From NCBI GenBank assembly GCA_003023745.1, contig PXYV01000021.1:1-50425 (forward strand): a stretch of 50,425 nucleotides of DNA, in the 5' to 3' direction. Shown piece by piece: positions 42,207 through 50,425 of this stretch (its first letter is position 1; each line of letters begins with the position of its first letter). Below the pieces are notes generated by a model, which ran no database searches, was not told where the DNA came from, and worked only from the letters and a program-made list of their open reading frames with translations. The stretch is from Sulfobacillus acidophilus. Its GTDB lineage: Bacteria > Bacillota > Sulfobacillia > Sulfobacillales > Sulfobacillaceae. The position numbers and the translations under genes were made by a program.

Positions 42207-42268
42207 GACTTCGGGCTGAACCTTGTGGGCAGGGTCGGCTTCCCTATCCCATGACTAATACCAGCCTG

Positions 42269-42499
42269 CTACTGCCAAGGCTGCTGGACAATCGGCTGTT
42301 GCATGCTGGCGGCCTGCGGCGCGACGACAAAGCCTTCTTGCGTGGCAGACAACACGGATTGAGCGGCCTGAGCTGCCTGAGCGGCGGTTGCGGCCGCGGT
42401 CTGTGCGGCCTGAGCGGCTTGCTGCGCGGCCGATTGCGCCTGGTAGGCCAGTTGAATGGTCCGGCTGGCCTGGTCGGCGGCGAGTTTTCTAGAGTCCAT
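42269..42499 (-). CDS. Ala/Gln-repeat miniprotein
   Basis: This is a 76-residue protein starting at ATG 42499 behind TTGAGGAGATG. After a short lead (MDSRKLAADQASRTIQLAYQ) it consists of AAQ, AQAAQ and TAAATAAQ repeats, about 30 residues of almost pure Ala and Gln, ending QAASMQQPIVQQPWQ. The repeat would form a single amphipathic helix or coiled coil. No family is known to me. Composition and size recall spore-coat or surface-associated low-complexity proteins, but this is a guess. The good ribosome site and clean start favour a real gene. Confidence 0.6.
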   Translation of the reverse strand: MDSRKLAADQASRTIQLAYQAQSAAQQAAQAAQTAAATAAQAAQAAQSVLSATQEGFVVAPQAASMQQPIVQQPWQ

Positions 42500-42783
42500 G
42501 CGTATTCATCTCCTCAATTGAAGTGCGAACCATGGTTAAGCTGTCCATTGTGCTCGTTCTCTATTCGTGATGTCGGACCTGATGGAAAAACCATGCGTGG
42601 GTGTGGTAAGAGTGAGTCGCATTTTTTCGCTCGAAAAAGTGCGGTGATAGAGCCAGGCTACTCAGGTTTGACTCGAAATCCAAGCACACATAGTGTAACG
42701 TGATAGCGCTATGATTTGTCTTTAAGTATCATGCTAAAAACTGGTCTCATGTGGAAAACCGCCAAAGGACAAGGAGTGATGGA

Positions 42784-44055
42784 GTGGAAGAGGTTTTAGC
42801 CACTGGACGCCTTTCGGAGAGTTCTGATGATTTTCCGCTGACTCCCGTCCCAAAATCGCGCGATCTCGCCTGGTGGTCCATTGCCATTATGCGTTTTGGG
42901 CAGTTCACGACTTTGGCACAACTGCTGATGGGCGCGACGTTAGGGTACTCGATGGGACTGGTTCCGGCAGGCATCGCATTGGGGATAGGCACGCTCATTT
43001 TATTGGCGGTGGCCATCCCGATGGGCATCATTGGCGTAGACACGGGCTTTGCCACCGCGAAGGTCACGCGCAATACGGGTCTGGGGCCGTGGGGCTCGGG
43101 CGTCTTTAGTCTCGTGATCGGACTTTCCGTGATGGGATGGTTTGGGGTGCAAAATGGCCTTTTTGCGCAAGGAATTGTGCAATTGGCCGGTCTGGGTCCT
43201 GAATGGCTGTGGACCCTCATCGCCGGTCTTACGGTGACGGCGTTAGTGTATGCAGGGATTTTGGCGATGGGCTGGTTGGCCTACGTAACCGTGCCGTTGT
43301 TTCTGACGATGATGGTGATGGGGTTAAGCCATTTGATTCATGCACGGCATCCTGTGATGTTGTGGCATGGTCCTGGCGGATCACCGTTGGGCATCGCAGC
43401 GGCCGTTACCGTGGTGGTCGGTAGCTTTATCACGGGAGCGGTGCTCTCGCCCGACATGACTCGTTTTCATCGCAACCGACCTGATGTCGTCAAGCAAACA
43501 GTGGCCACGTTTGTGGTGGGGAATGTGCTGATTGCCGGCGTTGGCATCGTTTTTGCGCAGTGGGCTCGGTCCAGCAATCTCACTGGGGCATTGGCGGCCG
43601 CGCTGGTCGGGGTGGCCGGATGGCTACTCTTCATCACCAGCACGGTGAAGGTCAGTGATTGGGACATTTACGGGGCCGCTTTGGCGCTCGTCAATGGCCT
43701 GGATTTGCTCGGAATGCGGCATGTTCGCCGCAAGACCATGAGTGTCGTTGTCGGCGCGGTCGGCACCGTGGCTGGGATGTTGGGGCTCGTACATGCCTTT
43801 GAACCATTCTTGCTGATTATGGGGGTGGCTGTACCGCCCGTGGCTGGGATTGTCATCATCGACTATTTCTACTTTCGACGTCGGGGTGGTGGTCGCGATG
43901 GCCGACTGATTGACCAGGTGATTGCGTTTTTGGCGTGGATGGTTGGGTTTGGCGTGGGGCTGGCTGTGCCTTGGGGGATTGGCGCTCTGAACAGCCTATT
44001 TGCGGCTGGGATTATTTACAGCGTTGGTCGTGGACTTCTGGCGCGACTTGCGTAA
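42784..44055 (+). CDS. NCS1-type permease, probable pseudouridine/nucleobase transporter
   Basis: This is a 423-residue membrane protein with about 12 helices. GTG 42784, seven bases after AAGGAG, is chosen over a GTG at 42751. It follows the cytosine/purine permease (CodB-like) pattern: a polar N-terminus LTPVPKSRDLAWWSIAIMRFG, then LMGATLGYSMGLVPAG, and the SPDMTRF segment that forms part of the substrate site in NCS1 carriers (VLSPDMTRFHRNRPD). The next two genes degrade pseudouridine, so this carrier probably imports pseudouridine or a related nucleoside. The specificity is inferred from context only. Confidence 0.8.
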   Translation: MEEVLATGRLSESSDDFPLTPVPKSRDLAWWSIAIMRFGQFTTLAQLLMGATLGYSMGLVPAGIALGIGTLILLAVAIPMGIIGVDTGFATAKVTRNTGLGPWGSGVFSLVIGLSVMGWFGVQNGLFAQGIVQLAGLGPEWLWTLIAGLTVTALVYAGILAMGWLAYVTVPLFLTMMVMGLSHLIHARHPVMLWHGPGGSPLGIAAAVTVVVGSFITGAVLSPDMTRFHRNRPDVVKQTVATFVVGNVLIAGVGIVFAQWARSSNLTGALAAALVGVAGWLLFITSTVKVSDWDIYGAALALVNGLDLLGMRHVRRKTMSVVVGAVGTVAGMLGLVHAFEPFLLIMGVAVPPVAGIVIIDYFYFRRRGGGRDGRLIDQVIAFLAWMVGFGVGLAVPWGIGALNSLFAAGIIYSVGRGLLARLA

Positions 44056-44180
44056 AGACCTGCTAATGGGTGTTGGCGGTTCGTAGTCTGTTGACATGTG
44101 CGGAGGCCCGTTTTTAACCCACGCGTCGATCCGGAGTCGCCTGGCCAGTGCAGGCCACGCAGAAAGGAGCGATACAAGAA

Positions 44181-45080
44181 GTGAATGATCGCATTATGAT
44201 CAGTGATGAGGTACAGGTCGCATTGTCGTCTAAAGCCCCGGTTGTCGCATTAGAAACGGCTGTGCTCACCCATGGGTTGCCGTTTCCCGATAATCTCGAG
44301 ACAATGCGCAAAATGGATGGCGCGGTACGAAAGTACGGGGCCGTGCCGGCGGTTGTCGCTATTCGGCAAGGTCAGATCGTTGTGGGCCTCGAGGCGCGGG
44401 AGTGGGAAAGCTTGCTCGAGGGCGCCGAAAAGTGTTCGATTCGTGACCTCGGAGCGATTGTGGCTCGCGGGCAAAATGGCGGAACGACGGTGGCCGCAAC
44501 CGCATATCTGGCCCAGCGTGCCGGAATTCGGGTTTTCGCAACGGGCGGCATCGGCGGGGTGCATCGTGGTTGGGAGACCAGTTTGGACGTGTCGGCCGAC
44601 CTCTATGTTTTGTCTCGCTGCGCCATGACGGTGGTGTGTTCAGGTGCCAAGTCGATCCTTGATATCCCAAAGACTTTGGAAATGTTAGAGTCACTGGGAA
44701 TTCCTGTGATCGGCTATCAAACGGATCATATGCCCGGATTTTATGTTGCAGATACCGGATTGAATATCTCCACGAGATTGGAGAATGTCCGGGACGTTGC
44801 GATGATGGAGCGGACTATGCGTCAATTAGACCTGAGCCAAGCCCTGTTGGTGGTTCAACCGGGACCGCGCTCCGTCGACGGGGCGGTGGTTGAAGCCTTG
44901 ATTGCGGAGGCGCTCAAGGAGGCGCGGGCCCAGTTCGTCTCGGGTAAAGACGCCACGCCGTTCTTGTTGGGATACTTAAATCAACGCGCCGGCGCGCAAC
45001 TTAAGGCGGCCAACATTGCGTTACTCGAACAGAATGCCTCGCTGGCGGCGCAAATCGCGGGGGCTTTTAGTGCAGTATGA
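44181..45080 (+). CDS. psuG: Pseudouridine-5'-phosphate glycosidase
   Basis: This is a 299-residue enzyme splitting the C-glycosidic bond of pseudouridine 5'-phosphate into uracil and ribose 5-phosphate. GTG 44181 follows AAAGGAG at 44163; ATG 44196 is another possible start. Key segments are VALETAVLTHGLPFP with the catalytic Glu, ARGQNGGTTVAATAYLAQRA, FATGGIGGVHRG and DVSADLYVLSRC with the metal-binding Asp. GYQTDHMPGFY and PGPRSVDG line the phosphate site. All are intact. Its end overlaps the kinase gene. Confidence 0.92.
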   Translation: MNDRIMISDEVQVALSSKAPVVALETAVLTHGLPFPDNLETMRKMDGAVRKYGAVPAVVAIRQGQIVVGLEAREWESLLEGAEKCSIRDLGAIVARGQNGGTTVAATAYLAQRAGIRVFATGGIGGVHRGWETSLDVSADLYVLSRCAMTVVCSGAKSILDIPKTLEMLESLGIPVIGYQTDHMPGFYVADTGLNISTRLENVRDVAMMERTMRQLDLSQALLVVQPGPRSVDGAVVEALIAEALKEARAQFVSGKDATPFLLGYLNQRAGAQLKAANIALLEQNASLAAQIAGAFSAV

Positions 45081-45891
45081 GGTGTTGGTAGTGGGTGACA
45101 GTGCTTGGGACACCATTGTGCGTGTGCCTCAAGCGATCGTTTATGATAGCGATCAGTTAGCTCAAATCCACCAAGGACCGGGCGGTCAAGGCCTGAATAT
45201 GGCGGTCGCAGCGGTGCGGCAAGAAGTCCTGACGGGTTTGGTCACTCAGGTAGGGTTCGACCAGCAAAGCCAAATCCTGGTTCGCCAGATGCGGGCGCTA
45301 GGGATTAAATTGCCCGGCCTAACCCGGGCAGATCCGTTGACGCGGGTCGTGTCGGTGGTGCGGGCCGACGGTGAACGCGCACTTTTGACCGATCCCGGGA
45401 TCGGCCCGCTGTTTACGCCCCATCGCGGATTGAAGGCGCAGGTGTTGTTGCTCTCGGGGTACATTCTCGGGCGACCGCAGGGACACGAGCGCATGCACTC
45501 CTGGTTAACATGGGCTCGCGCGCACCAGGTGATAACCTTGTTAGACGCCTCCCATCCCAGTCTCAGTTCCCTTGTTTCTCGCTATCTGGCTGCGGTGGAC
45601 TGGATCTTAGCCAATGAGCGAGAGTGGGACGCGCTCTGCCGGCCGAACAGGGTCCAATCCGTGATTAAACGCGGTAAAGACGGTTTAACCATGCATTGGG
45701 CAGGGCGGTACATCGATGCCCATGCCAGTCCATCGCAAGCCATCGTCGATACCACGGGGGCTGGGGATGCCGTGGCCGGAGGATTTGCTGCGTGGTTGGC
45801 ACGCGGTGCAACTCCGCAGGCGTCGTTGCAGAAGGCTTGCGAACTGGGCCTGGCGGCCTGCCTGAAGATGGGGGCGGTGACACTGGGATAA
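45070..45891 (+). CDS. psuK: PfkB-family kinase, probable pseudouridine kinase
   Basis: This is a 273-residue ribokinase-fold enzyme. GTG 45070 lies within the last codons of psuG. The N-terminal part has GPGGQGLNMAVAAVRQ (sugar binding), and the C-terminal PfkB motif is VDTTGAGDAVAGGFAAWL with the catalytic Asp. Coupling to psuG shows its probable job, phosphorylating pseudouridine to the 5'-phosphate that PsuG then cleaves. The protein is shorter than many ribokinases (about 300-310), with tightened loops but all motifs. With the permease, the three genes form an uptake-phosphorylation-cleavage route. Confidence 0.82.
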   Translation: MQYEVLVVGDSAWDTIVRVPQAIVYDSDQLAQIHQGPGGQGLNMAVAAVRQEVLTGLVTQVGFDQQSQILVRQMRALGIKLPGLTRADPLTRVVSVVRADGERALLTDPGIGPLFTPHRGLKAQVLLLSGYILGRPQGHERMHSWLTWARAHQVITLLDASHPSLSSLVSRYLAAVDWILANEREWDALCRPNRVQSVIKRGKDGLTMHWAGRYIDAHASPSQAIVDTTGAGDAVAGGFAAWLARGATPQASLQKACELGLAACLKMGAVTLG

Positions 45892-46284
45892 ATTGGGATT
45901 GAACAGATGTCTGCGCCTTTTTCTTCTTAGGGGTGAGCCGAGAGGAAGTCAAGTCAGCTACAGATTGGCCCCTTGGGGGACGATGCTGCCGAGGGCTGGA
46001 TTTGTCAGAAGCGTCTTTGGCCCAGATTGGGTAAGACGCCAGTCAAAGATCCAGGAGATTCCGGCAATGATTCCGAAATCCGTCGCGTCATCCGGAGCGA
46101 GTGGGGTACTGGCCCAGTTGACGGTGTAAGCTGACCGCGGAGCAAGTGCCGAGAACCATACGCCGGGCGTTTCATCCGCATTTTCATACGACCGCACTCG
46201 CCGTTGTGTAAGATCCTTGAGAGCGCCGCCTTCGAAATCGATGGGCTTTTCAGCATGGATAGGGGGAGAAAAGATTTCGCCCAA
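45892..46284. other. Intergenic region between convergent operons
   Basis: A 108-codon minus-strand frame (45958-46284, TTG start, no good ribosome site) has a plausible amino-acid mixture (YTVNWASTPLAPDDATDF) but no recognisable family. It may be a small hypothetical gene or a remnant. Nothing else is seen. Confidence 0.25.
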
Positions 46285-46322
46285 AACCCAAACCAGACCG
46301 TGTATCAGGCCTGGTTTGGGTT
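46285..46322 (-). terminator. Terminator hairpin of the MFS gene
   Basis: AACCCAAACCAG (46285-46296) and CTGGTTTGGGTT (46311-46322) form a perfect 12-bp stem with a 14-nt loop, 24 bp beyond the exporter stop. On the minus strand the stem ends in GGGTTTTGGG, a short T-run. Confidence 0.6.
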
Positions 46323-46345
46323 AAAGGCAACTGTTCAGGTCATTC

Positions 46346-48289
46346 CTACCCCTCAGAAGCTAAAGGTTTATCAACGGGTCTTGCTCGGTCCTGCACGTGC
46401 GTGCGGCCTTGCCCCAGCGTCAGCGCCAGCAGGGTCAAGGCGCGTCGCAGCTGCTGTTCGCGTTCCGGCGAGGCGTGCGCCTCGACACCGTCCTTAGCCA
46501 TCCAAACGGCTGCCAAGGCTAAGAGCACGGCTTCTGAACGACGCCGCTCGGAGGTTGGTTGCGATGCGGGACCCGCGGATCCTGCGGCAGCCTGCGTCTC
46601 GTCATAGATAAAGTGGGGGCCGCGCAGAAGCGATGCAATCGCCGCAATGATGGACATGCCCATGGCAAACAGAAATACGACGGACAGTGCATGCATGAAG
46701 GGGGCGGCAATCAAACCGGGGAAGAAAGATCGTCCCACCACCACGGCGCGACTGGCGGCGGGCAAGATCGCTAGTCCCTTCGCACCTAACAGAATTTTCA
46801 TCGGATTATATCCCAGCAACGCGGAAAACAGGGCGGAAATCGGCGGCAAATGAGAAATCGGCGCAGCTATCGCGGCTGGGAAATGAACGCGAATAAGTCC
46901 ACGATAGAGCGCGCCCGGCAACCGGGTGGTGAGCACCGTAATCACGATGGTAAAGAATATGCCCATTGACAGCATTTGACCCGCATTCATAAAAGTCGCG
47001 CGCATGCCCGAGGCAACGCCGCGGTAGCGGGCCGGCACACTGTTCATGATGGCGGCTGAGTTGGGCGAAGCAAAAAGGCCCATGCCAACGCCAATCAGGA
47101 ATACATAAAAGGCGAAGGTCCAATACGGGAAGATCGCATGCAGTGTGTTCAACAAGAGGAATCCCGAACCCGATACCAGCATCCCAGCCATCCCAAACCA
47201 ACGCGCCCCGAATCGGTCGGACAGGCGTCCGCTAATGGGACCCGCCAATAAAAAGCCCACCATTTGGGGAAGCGTGTCAATGCCGGCTTGCAAGGGGGTG
47301 TGCGCGTAGGACACGCCATGCACCGGAAGCCAGATGCCTTGCAGCCAAATGATAATCATGAACATCAAACCGCCTCGCGCGACCGCGGCTAGCAGCCCGG
47401 CAACATTGCCGGCTGTAAAGGCCTGGTTTCTAAACAGCTTGAGGTTAAACATCGGATCGGGGGCAAATTGCTCAACGACGACAAATGCAATTAACAGCAC
47501 GATTCCGGCAATCAACGAGGTCAGCACAAACGGACTATGCCAACCAGTCGCGTAATGTTTGTAGGGTTCGATACTGTATGTCAGGCCAATCAAGACACCT
47601 AACAGACCGGCGGCAAACGTAATGTTGCCAGCCCAATCCATTCGCAGCGCGGGGCGCTTGCTGCTCGTTTCGCGCAAAGCCACATATGCCCAAATCGTAC
47701 CGGCCAGGCCGATCGGCACATTAATCAAAAACACCGCCCGCCAATCCACGGCGGCCATCAGGCCGCCAAGCACGATGCCAATCACACCGCCGCCAATGCC
47801 GGCAATCTGATTGAGACCCAGGGCAAAGCCGCGTTCATTGGTGGGAAAAGCATCGGTGAGAATGGCCGCCGAATTGGCGAATAAGAAGGCGCCGCCAATT
47901 CCTTGAATAAAGCGGAAAATGATGAGTTGCCACTCACCCGCCACGCCGGTGGCCCAGGTGATGGACAAGAGAATGGAGCCGATGGTAAATACTGCAAATC
48001 CTAAATTGTATAGTCTGACCCGACCATAACTATCGGATACGCGCCCGAACGCAACTAACAAGATGGTGGTGGCGACGTTAAATCCCAATAAGACCCACAA
48101 CAAAAGCCCGGTGGCCCCGGGGGCCAGAGGATTGACATGGATGCCGCGAAAGACGGCAGGCAATGCGATGATGAGGCTGGTGCCATTAATTGCCGCCATC
48201 AGGATTCCCAATGTGGTATTGGAGAGCGCGATCCATTTATAGTCAATGCCATGATGGGCCGCGACATGCCGCGATGTTGCTGATGCCAT
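46346..48289 (-). CDS. DHA2-type exporter with long cytosolic tail
   Basis: This is a 647-residue MFS protein with about 14 helices and a hydrophilic C-terminal extension of roughly 100 residues (from DETQAAAGSAGPASQ onward). DHA2 features include INGTSLIIALPAVF in helix 1, GRVSDSYGRVRLYNLG after helix 2, FIQGIGGAFLFANSAAIL and a motif C-like GIGGGVIGIVLGG in helix 5. A large hydrophobic loop region around residues 460-540 is longer than in QacA or EmrB. It is directly downstream of marR (45 bp), so it likely exports the compound sensed by that repressor. Confidence 0.82.
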   Translation of the reverse strand: MASATSRHVAAHHGIDYKWIALSNTTLGILMAAINGTSLIIALPAVFRGIHVNPLAPGATGLLLWVLLGFNVATTILLVAFGRVSDSYGRVRLYNLGFAVFTIGSILLSITWATGVAGEWQLIIFRFIQGIGGAFLFANSAAILTDAFPTNERGFALGLNQIAGIGGGVIGIVLGGLMAAVDWRAVFLINVPIGLAGTIWAYVALRETSSKRPALRMDWAGNITFAAGLLGVLIGLTYSIEPYKHYATGWHSPFVLTSLIAGIVLLIAFVVVEQFAPDPMFNLKLFRNQAFTAGNVAGLLAAVARGGLMFMIIIWLQGIWLPVHGVSYAHTPLQAGIDTLPQMVGFLLAGPISGRLSDRFGARWFGMAGMLVSGSGFLLLNTLHAIFPYWTFAFYVFLIGVGMGLFASPNSAAIMNSVPARYRGVASGMRATFMNAGQMLSMGIFFTIVITVLTTRLPGALYRGLIRVHFPAAIAAPISHLPPISALFSALLGYNPMKILLGAKGLAILPAASRAVVVGRSFFPGLIAAPFMHALSVVFLFAMGMSIIAAIASLLRGPHFIYDETQAAAGSAGPASQPTSERRRSEAVLLALAAVWMAKDGVEAHASPEREQQLRRALTLLALTLGQGRTHVQDRARPVDKPLASEG

Positions 48290-48334
48290 GCGATTTCTCC
48301 CTTCTAACGCGTCTTCACGCGGATACGCCCAATC

Positions 48335-48793
48335 CTACTCGTCGGGATCTTGCACCCGATCTAAAAAATCATCCACTATTTTCGTAAACTGTGCCCGTTC
48401 ATCCTCACTCATGGCCTTCAAAGCCTGAACCAGAGGACCTTTGTGCCAATCCTTAATGCTTCCTAGCAAATCACGGCCATTTGCCGTGATTTCCACGAGA
48501 ATGCGACGGCGGTCTGAGCGATCTAATCGGCGTTCCACCAAACCCTGACTCTCTAGCCTTTCCATCATGCGCGTGAGCGACGCCGCTCGCACACCGAGTT
48601 CTTTGGCCAAATCGCCGGCTACCCGTGGTTGCTCGCGCAAACGGTACAAAAGCCGACCTTGGCCCAGTGTCAAGCCGTGCTGCTGCCAAAGTTCCAGAGA
48701 AATAGATTCGGCCAACATACCCAACCGAAAAAACGCACGCAACGCCCCGTCAATCGAGGAGCTAGACGAGTCTTCTGTCATAGACCGTTCCAT
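48335..48793 (-). CDS. MarR-family transcriptional regulator
   Basis: This is a 152-residue winged-helix repressor starting at ATG 48793 after GGAGGGCGG. The DNA-binding segment is PRVAGDLAKELGVRAASLTRMMERLESQGLVERR, followed by the wing DRSDRRRILVEITANGRDLL, the standard MarR DxRxxxxxLT pattern. N- and C-terminal helices form the dimer. It most likely represses itself and the exporter behind it, with an operator at 48817-48838 overlapping its own promoter. Confidence 0.88.
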   Translation of the reverse strand: MERSMTEDSSSSSIDGALRAFFRLGMLAESISLELWQQHGLTLGQGRLLYRLREQPRVAGDLAKELGVRAASLTRMMERLESQGLVERRLDRSDRRRILVEITANGRDLLGSIKDWHKGPLVQALKAMSEDERAQFTKIVDDFLDRVQDPDE

Positions 48794-48816
48794 GCCGCCC
48801 TCCTCCGTTTAGAATT

Positions 48817-48838
48817 GGATAATCGCTAATTATTATCC
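48817..48838. promoter_or_regulatory. Candidate MarR operator
   Basis: GGATAAT (48817-48823) and ATTATCC (48832-48838) form a perfect 7-bp inverted repeat with an 8-bp spacer, 24 bp before the marR start. Centre spacing and AT-rich halves are typical of MarR dimers. Confidence 0.6.
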
Positions 48839-49283
48839 TCACAACAACTATATTTCTCATGCAAACGATTGGCAACACGCAAAATATTTACCGGGACGCC
48901 ACCGAATCGTCATGGCCATGGGGCAGGCCTTGGCAGCTTGAGAATCTGGTCTGGTGGGCGCGCAGAACCGCTTAAACCGAAATTTGGGGTGTTGGAGCGA
49001 CAATTCGGACGATTGGCGCCAAAACGCGTGATTCACTTCACGCTCCCCACTATCATGGGCTCGAACGGAAGTCGTCTAAGGCTTGAGCGTCGGTGTGAGG
49101 AAGCCTATGGCGAACGCGGTCTAGGCGTGCCCACGGTTTTCGTGCAGCGGCCGCCGTTTGAGCGATAGTCAGCGAGTGGCTAGCGCGGGCCTGGGATGAA
49201 TTTGTCGCTTGCCGCACCGTGCCATGCCTGCCTTTTTAAGACTCATTGGATGAGGCCGGTGCAGAGGGAGGGAACGACGCCTC
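48839..49283. other. Intergenic region before phosphoribulokinase
   Basis: About 445 bp hold no supported gene. The frame at 48869-49168 has no ribosome site or family pattern. A promoter for prk must lie here, but I see no clear boxes and no CbbR-type T-N11-A palindrome that stands out. Confidence 0.35.
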
Positions 49284-50237
49284 ATGATGACCGAACGACA
49301 AAGCGTTATGGTCGGGATTTGCGGTGACAGCGGGGCCGGAAAATCGACGTATGCCGAGGCGTTGCGACAGCTCTTGGGACCAGAGCGGGTGAGCGTTATC
49401 GCGTTGGATGACTATCATTCGCTCGATCGTAAAGAACGCGAACGCGTGGGCGTGACGGCCCTGCATCCGTACAAGGCCAACAATTTAGGGCTCTTGGTCG
49501 ATCATGTCTGGTCGTTACGCCGTGGGGAAGCGATTGTCAAACCGGTCTACGACCATCGTACCGGGACATTTGCGAGCCCGGTTGTAGTTCAACCCCACGA
49601 CATTGTCATTCTGGAAGGGCTGCACGTGCTGTATCTGGAGCGCCTGAGGTCAGCCCTGGATTTGCGCCTTTACTTTGACACTGACGCGGACTTACGCGCA
49701 CAATGGAAAATTCGTCGCGATGCGGGAGTGCGTGGCTACACACCGGCGGCCGTACTAGCCGAAATTGAACGCCGACGCCCGGATGTTGAGCGGTACATTG
49801 AGCCCCAAAAAGGATTTGCTGACGTCGTGATTCACTACACCCGGGACCATGAGACGCCGCCCACGGACGAAAATCCCGAACCCATTCGGGTGCGGTTTGC
49901 GGAACGCCTGACCGGGTCAAAGCGGCGTCTGGTGAAGTGGCTAGCACTTGCCGGGAGTCTGGGTTTAGTGCAAAGCACACATTTTCGCGATGAGATCACG
50001 GGTCACGAAATGGAGATTGCCTCGCTCACGGGCACGACGAAGGTCGATGCTTTAGATTCACTGATCGAGATGGTGAGCGACCGCCATCTCTTAAGTGAAT
50101 ACGTAGCCCGTAATCTGACGGCGATTCAATATGATCCGGTAAGCGTATCGCGCATTCTCATTGCCAGCATGATTTCCTTACTAGAAATTCATGCGGATGG
50201 CGCTCCATTGTTAGCGGGTCATAGACCCCACGGCTAA
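49284..50237 (+). CDS. prk: Phosphoribulokinase
   Basis: This is a 317-residue kinase that makes ribulose 1,5-bisphosphate from ribulose 5-phosphate in the Calvin cycle. The P-loop is GICGDSGAGKSTYAEAL. DDYHSLDRKERE and LHPYKANNLGLL are the phosphoribulokinase (rather than uridine kinase) signatures, KPVYDHRTG binds substrate and VILEGLHVLY is the Walker B region. The last codons (GHRPHG and the TAA) lie in sequence belonging to the mobile-element end at about 50220, so the natural C-terminus may have been shortened or replaced by the insertion. All catalytic parts are upstream and intact. It suggests CO2 fixation, although no RuBisCO gene is in the window. Confidence 0.88.
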   Translation: MMTERQSVMVGICGDSGAGKSTYAEALRQLLGPERVSVIALDDYHSLDRKERERVGVTALHPYKANNLGLLVDHVWSLRRGEAIVKPVYDHRTGTFASPVVVQPHDIVILEGLHVLYLERLRSALDLRLYFDTDADLRAQWKIRRDAGVRGYTPAAVLAEIERRRPDVERYIEPQKGFADVVIHYTRDHETPPTDENPEPIRVRFAERLTGSKRRLVKWLALAGSLGLVQSTHFRDEITGHEMEIASLTGTTKVDALDSLIEMVSDRHLLSEYVARNLTAIQYDPVSVSRILIASMISLLEIHADGAPLLAGHRPHG

Positions 50238-50425
50238 AGCGGGGGCTTGCAAAAGTCCTTGCTTTAGACGGAAAGCCCGCAAGGGCGCTATGACCAGCCT
50301 GAGCCGCCGGGACCTCTGGCGAGCGGTTCCGTTCCTTTGGTGCAGACCTTGGGATGCTTCTCCAGTCCCCAGCTCTCTGGTCCTCCGGTAAACGCCAGCT
50401 GGGGTGTTGCGAGCCGTGCGGAGGG
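50220..50425 (-). mobile_element. 3' end of a probable IS200/IS605-type tnpB element
   Basis: On the minus strand the region reads as a compact, hairpin-rich tail: GCCC-TTGC-GGGC, then GCAAGCCCCCGCTTTAGCCGTGGGG. The CCCCCGCTTTAGCCGTGGGG type of ending is what I recall from the right end of IS605-family elements. There it doubles as the scaffold of the reRNA (omega RNA) that guides TnpB, with the adjacent host sequence, here the end of prk, as guide. The element continues beyond the window. Family assignment is by motif memory, not by search. Confidence 0.5.
50288..50425 (-). CDS. Partial C-terminus of a probable TnpB
   Basis: An open minus-strand frame enters from the right edge and ends at TAG 50290-50288, giving 45 residues such as LATPQLAFTGGPESWGLEKH and PLARGPGGSGWS. 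The Gly/Pro-rich, poorly conserved tail is common after the nuclease domain of TnpB proteins. The catalytic part, if present, lies outside the window, so the call depends on the hairpin-rich end just downstream. Confidence 0.35.
   Translation of the reverse strand, partial: PSARLATPQLAFTGGPESWGLEKHPKVCTKGTEPLARGPGGSGWS

Noticed and set aside
46401..46607. Plus-strand ORFs over the exporter tail
   Set aside because: They are shadows of the MFS coding sequence on the minus strand.
48869..49168. 99-codon ORF before prk
   Set aside because: No ribosome site, low-quality composition and no recognised motif; could be a chance frame.

Overview
The window looks like chromosome of an acidophilic, sulfur-oxidising Firmicute, most probably Sulfobacillus or a close relative. 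This is an inference from gene content, not a database match. The Firmicute signs are T-box leaders before thrS and pheS, a YtxC-like sporulation gene next to thrS, the infC-rpmI-rplT operon, ZapA and MutS2. Phosphoribulokinase and a persulfide dioxygenase / rhodanese / sulfide:quinone reductase block suggest a chemolithoautotroph.

Layout. 1-1.5 kb (minus): a small redox and oxidase-assembly cluster. It holds a peroxiredoxin/thioredoxin-like gene whose first active-site Cys codon is an in-frame UGA followed by a SECIS-like hairpin, a FixH/YtkA-type lipoprotein, and a TauE/SafE gene cut off after 64 codons. 1.5-3.6 kb: an arsenic module (arsR, arsM) with two near-identical inverted operators and a weaker third copy. 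4.4-9.7 kb: an MFS gene facing a MacAB-like operon with two glycine-rich adaptor paralogues. 10.3-12.6 kb: fabI and an M17 leucyl aminopeptidase with a strong terminator. 12.7-15.7 kb (minus): tetR, a 14-TM exporter and an alcohol dehydrogenase lacking the structural zinc lobe. 16.0-17.2 kb: 3-hydroxybutyryl-CoA dehydrogenase, then tRNA-Gly, tRNA-Cys and tRNA-Val from one strong promoter. 17.3-19.4 kb (minus): an island-like accessory stretch with an AbiEii nucleotidyltransferase fused to an N-terminal DUF6922-like domain, a DUF6166 protein, a frameshifted gene and tiny ORFs.

19.8-34.3 kb is a conserved housekeeping block: ytxC, thrS, infC (AUU start), rpmI, rplT, a SpoU methyltransferase, pheST, zapA, mutS2, tyrS, a TPR protein and a YebC-family regulator. 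34.3-36.0 kb holds a possible degenerate structured RNA (group II intron-like) and a RelBE-type toxin-antitoxin pair. 36.5-40.0 kb is the sulfide-oxidation cluster, behind a promoter overlapped by a GTAATA-type palindrome. 40.5-42.1 kb is citramalate synthase. 42.3 kb carries an Ala/Gln-repeat miniprotein. 42.8-45.9 kb is a pseudouridine uptake and breakdown operon. 46.3-48.8 kb is a marR-regulated DHA2 exporter. 49.3-50.2 kb is phosphoribulokinase, abutted by the 3' end of a probable IS200/IS605-type tnpB element that runs off the right edge.

The strongest candidate for something unusual is the UGA-containing redox gene at 1002-1451. The DUF6922-AbiEii fusion with its satellites and the arsenic operators come next.
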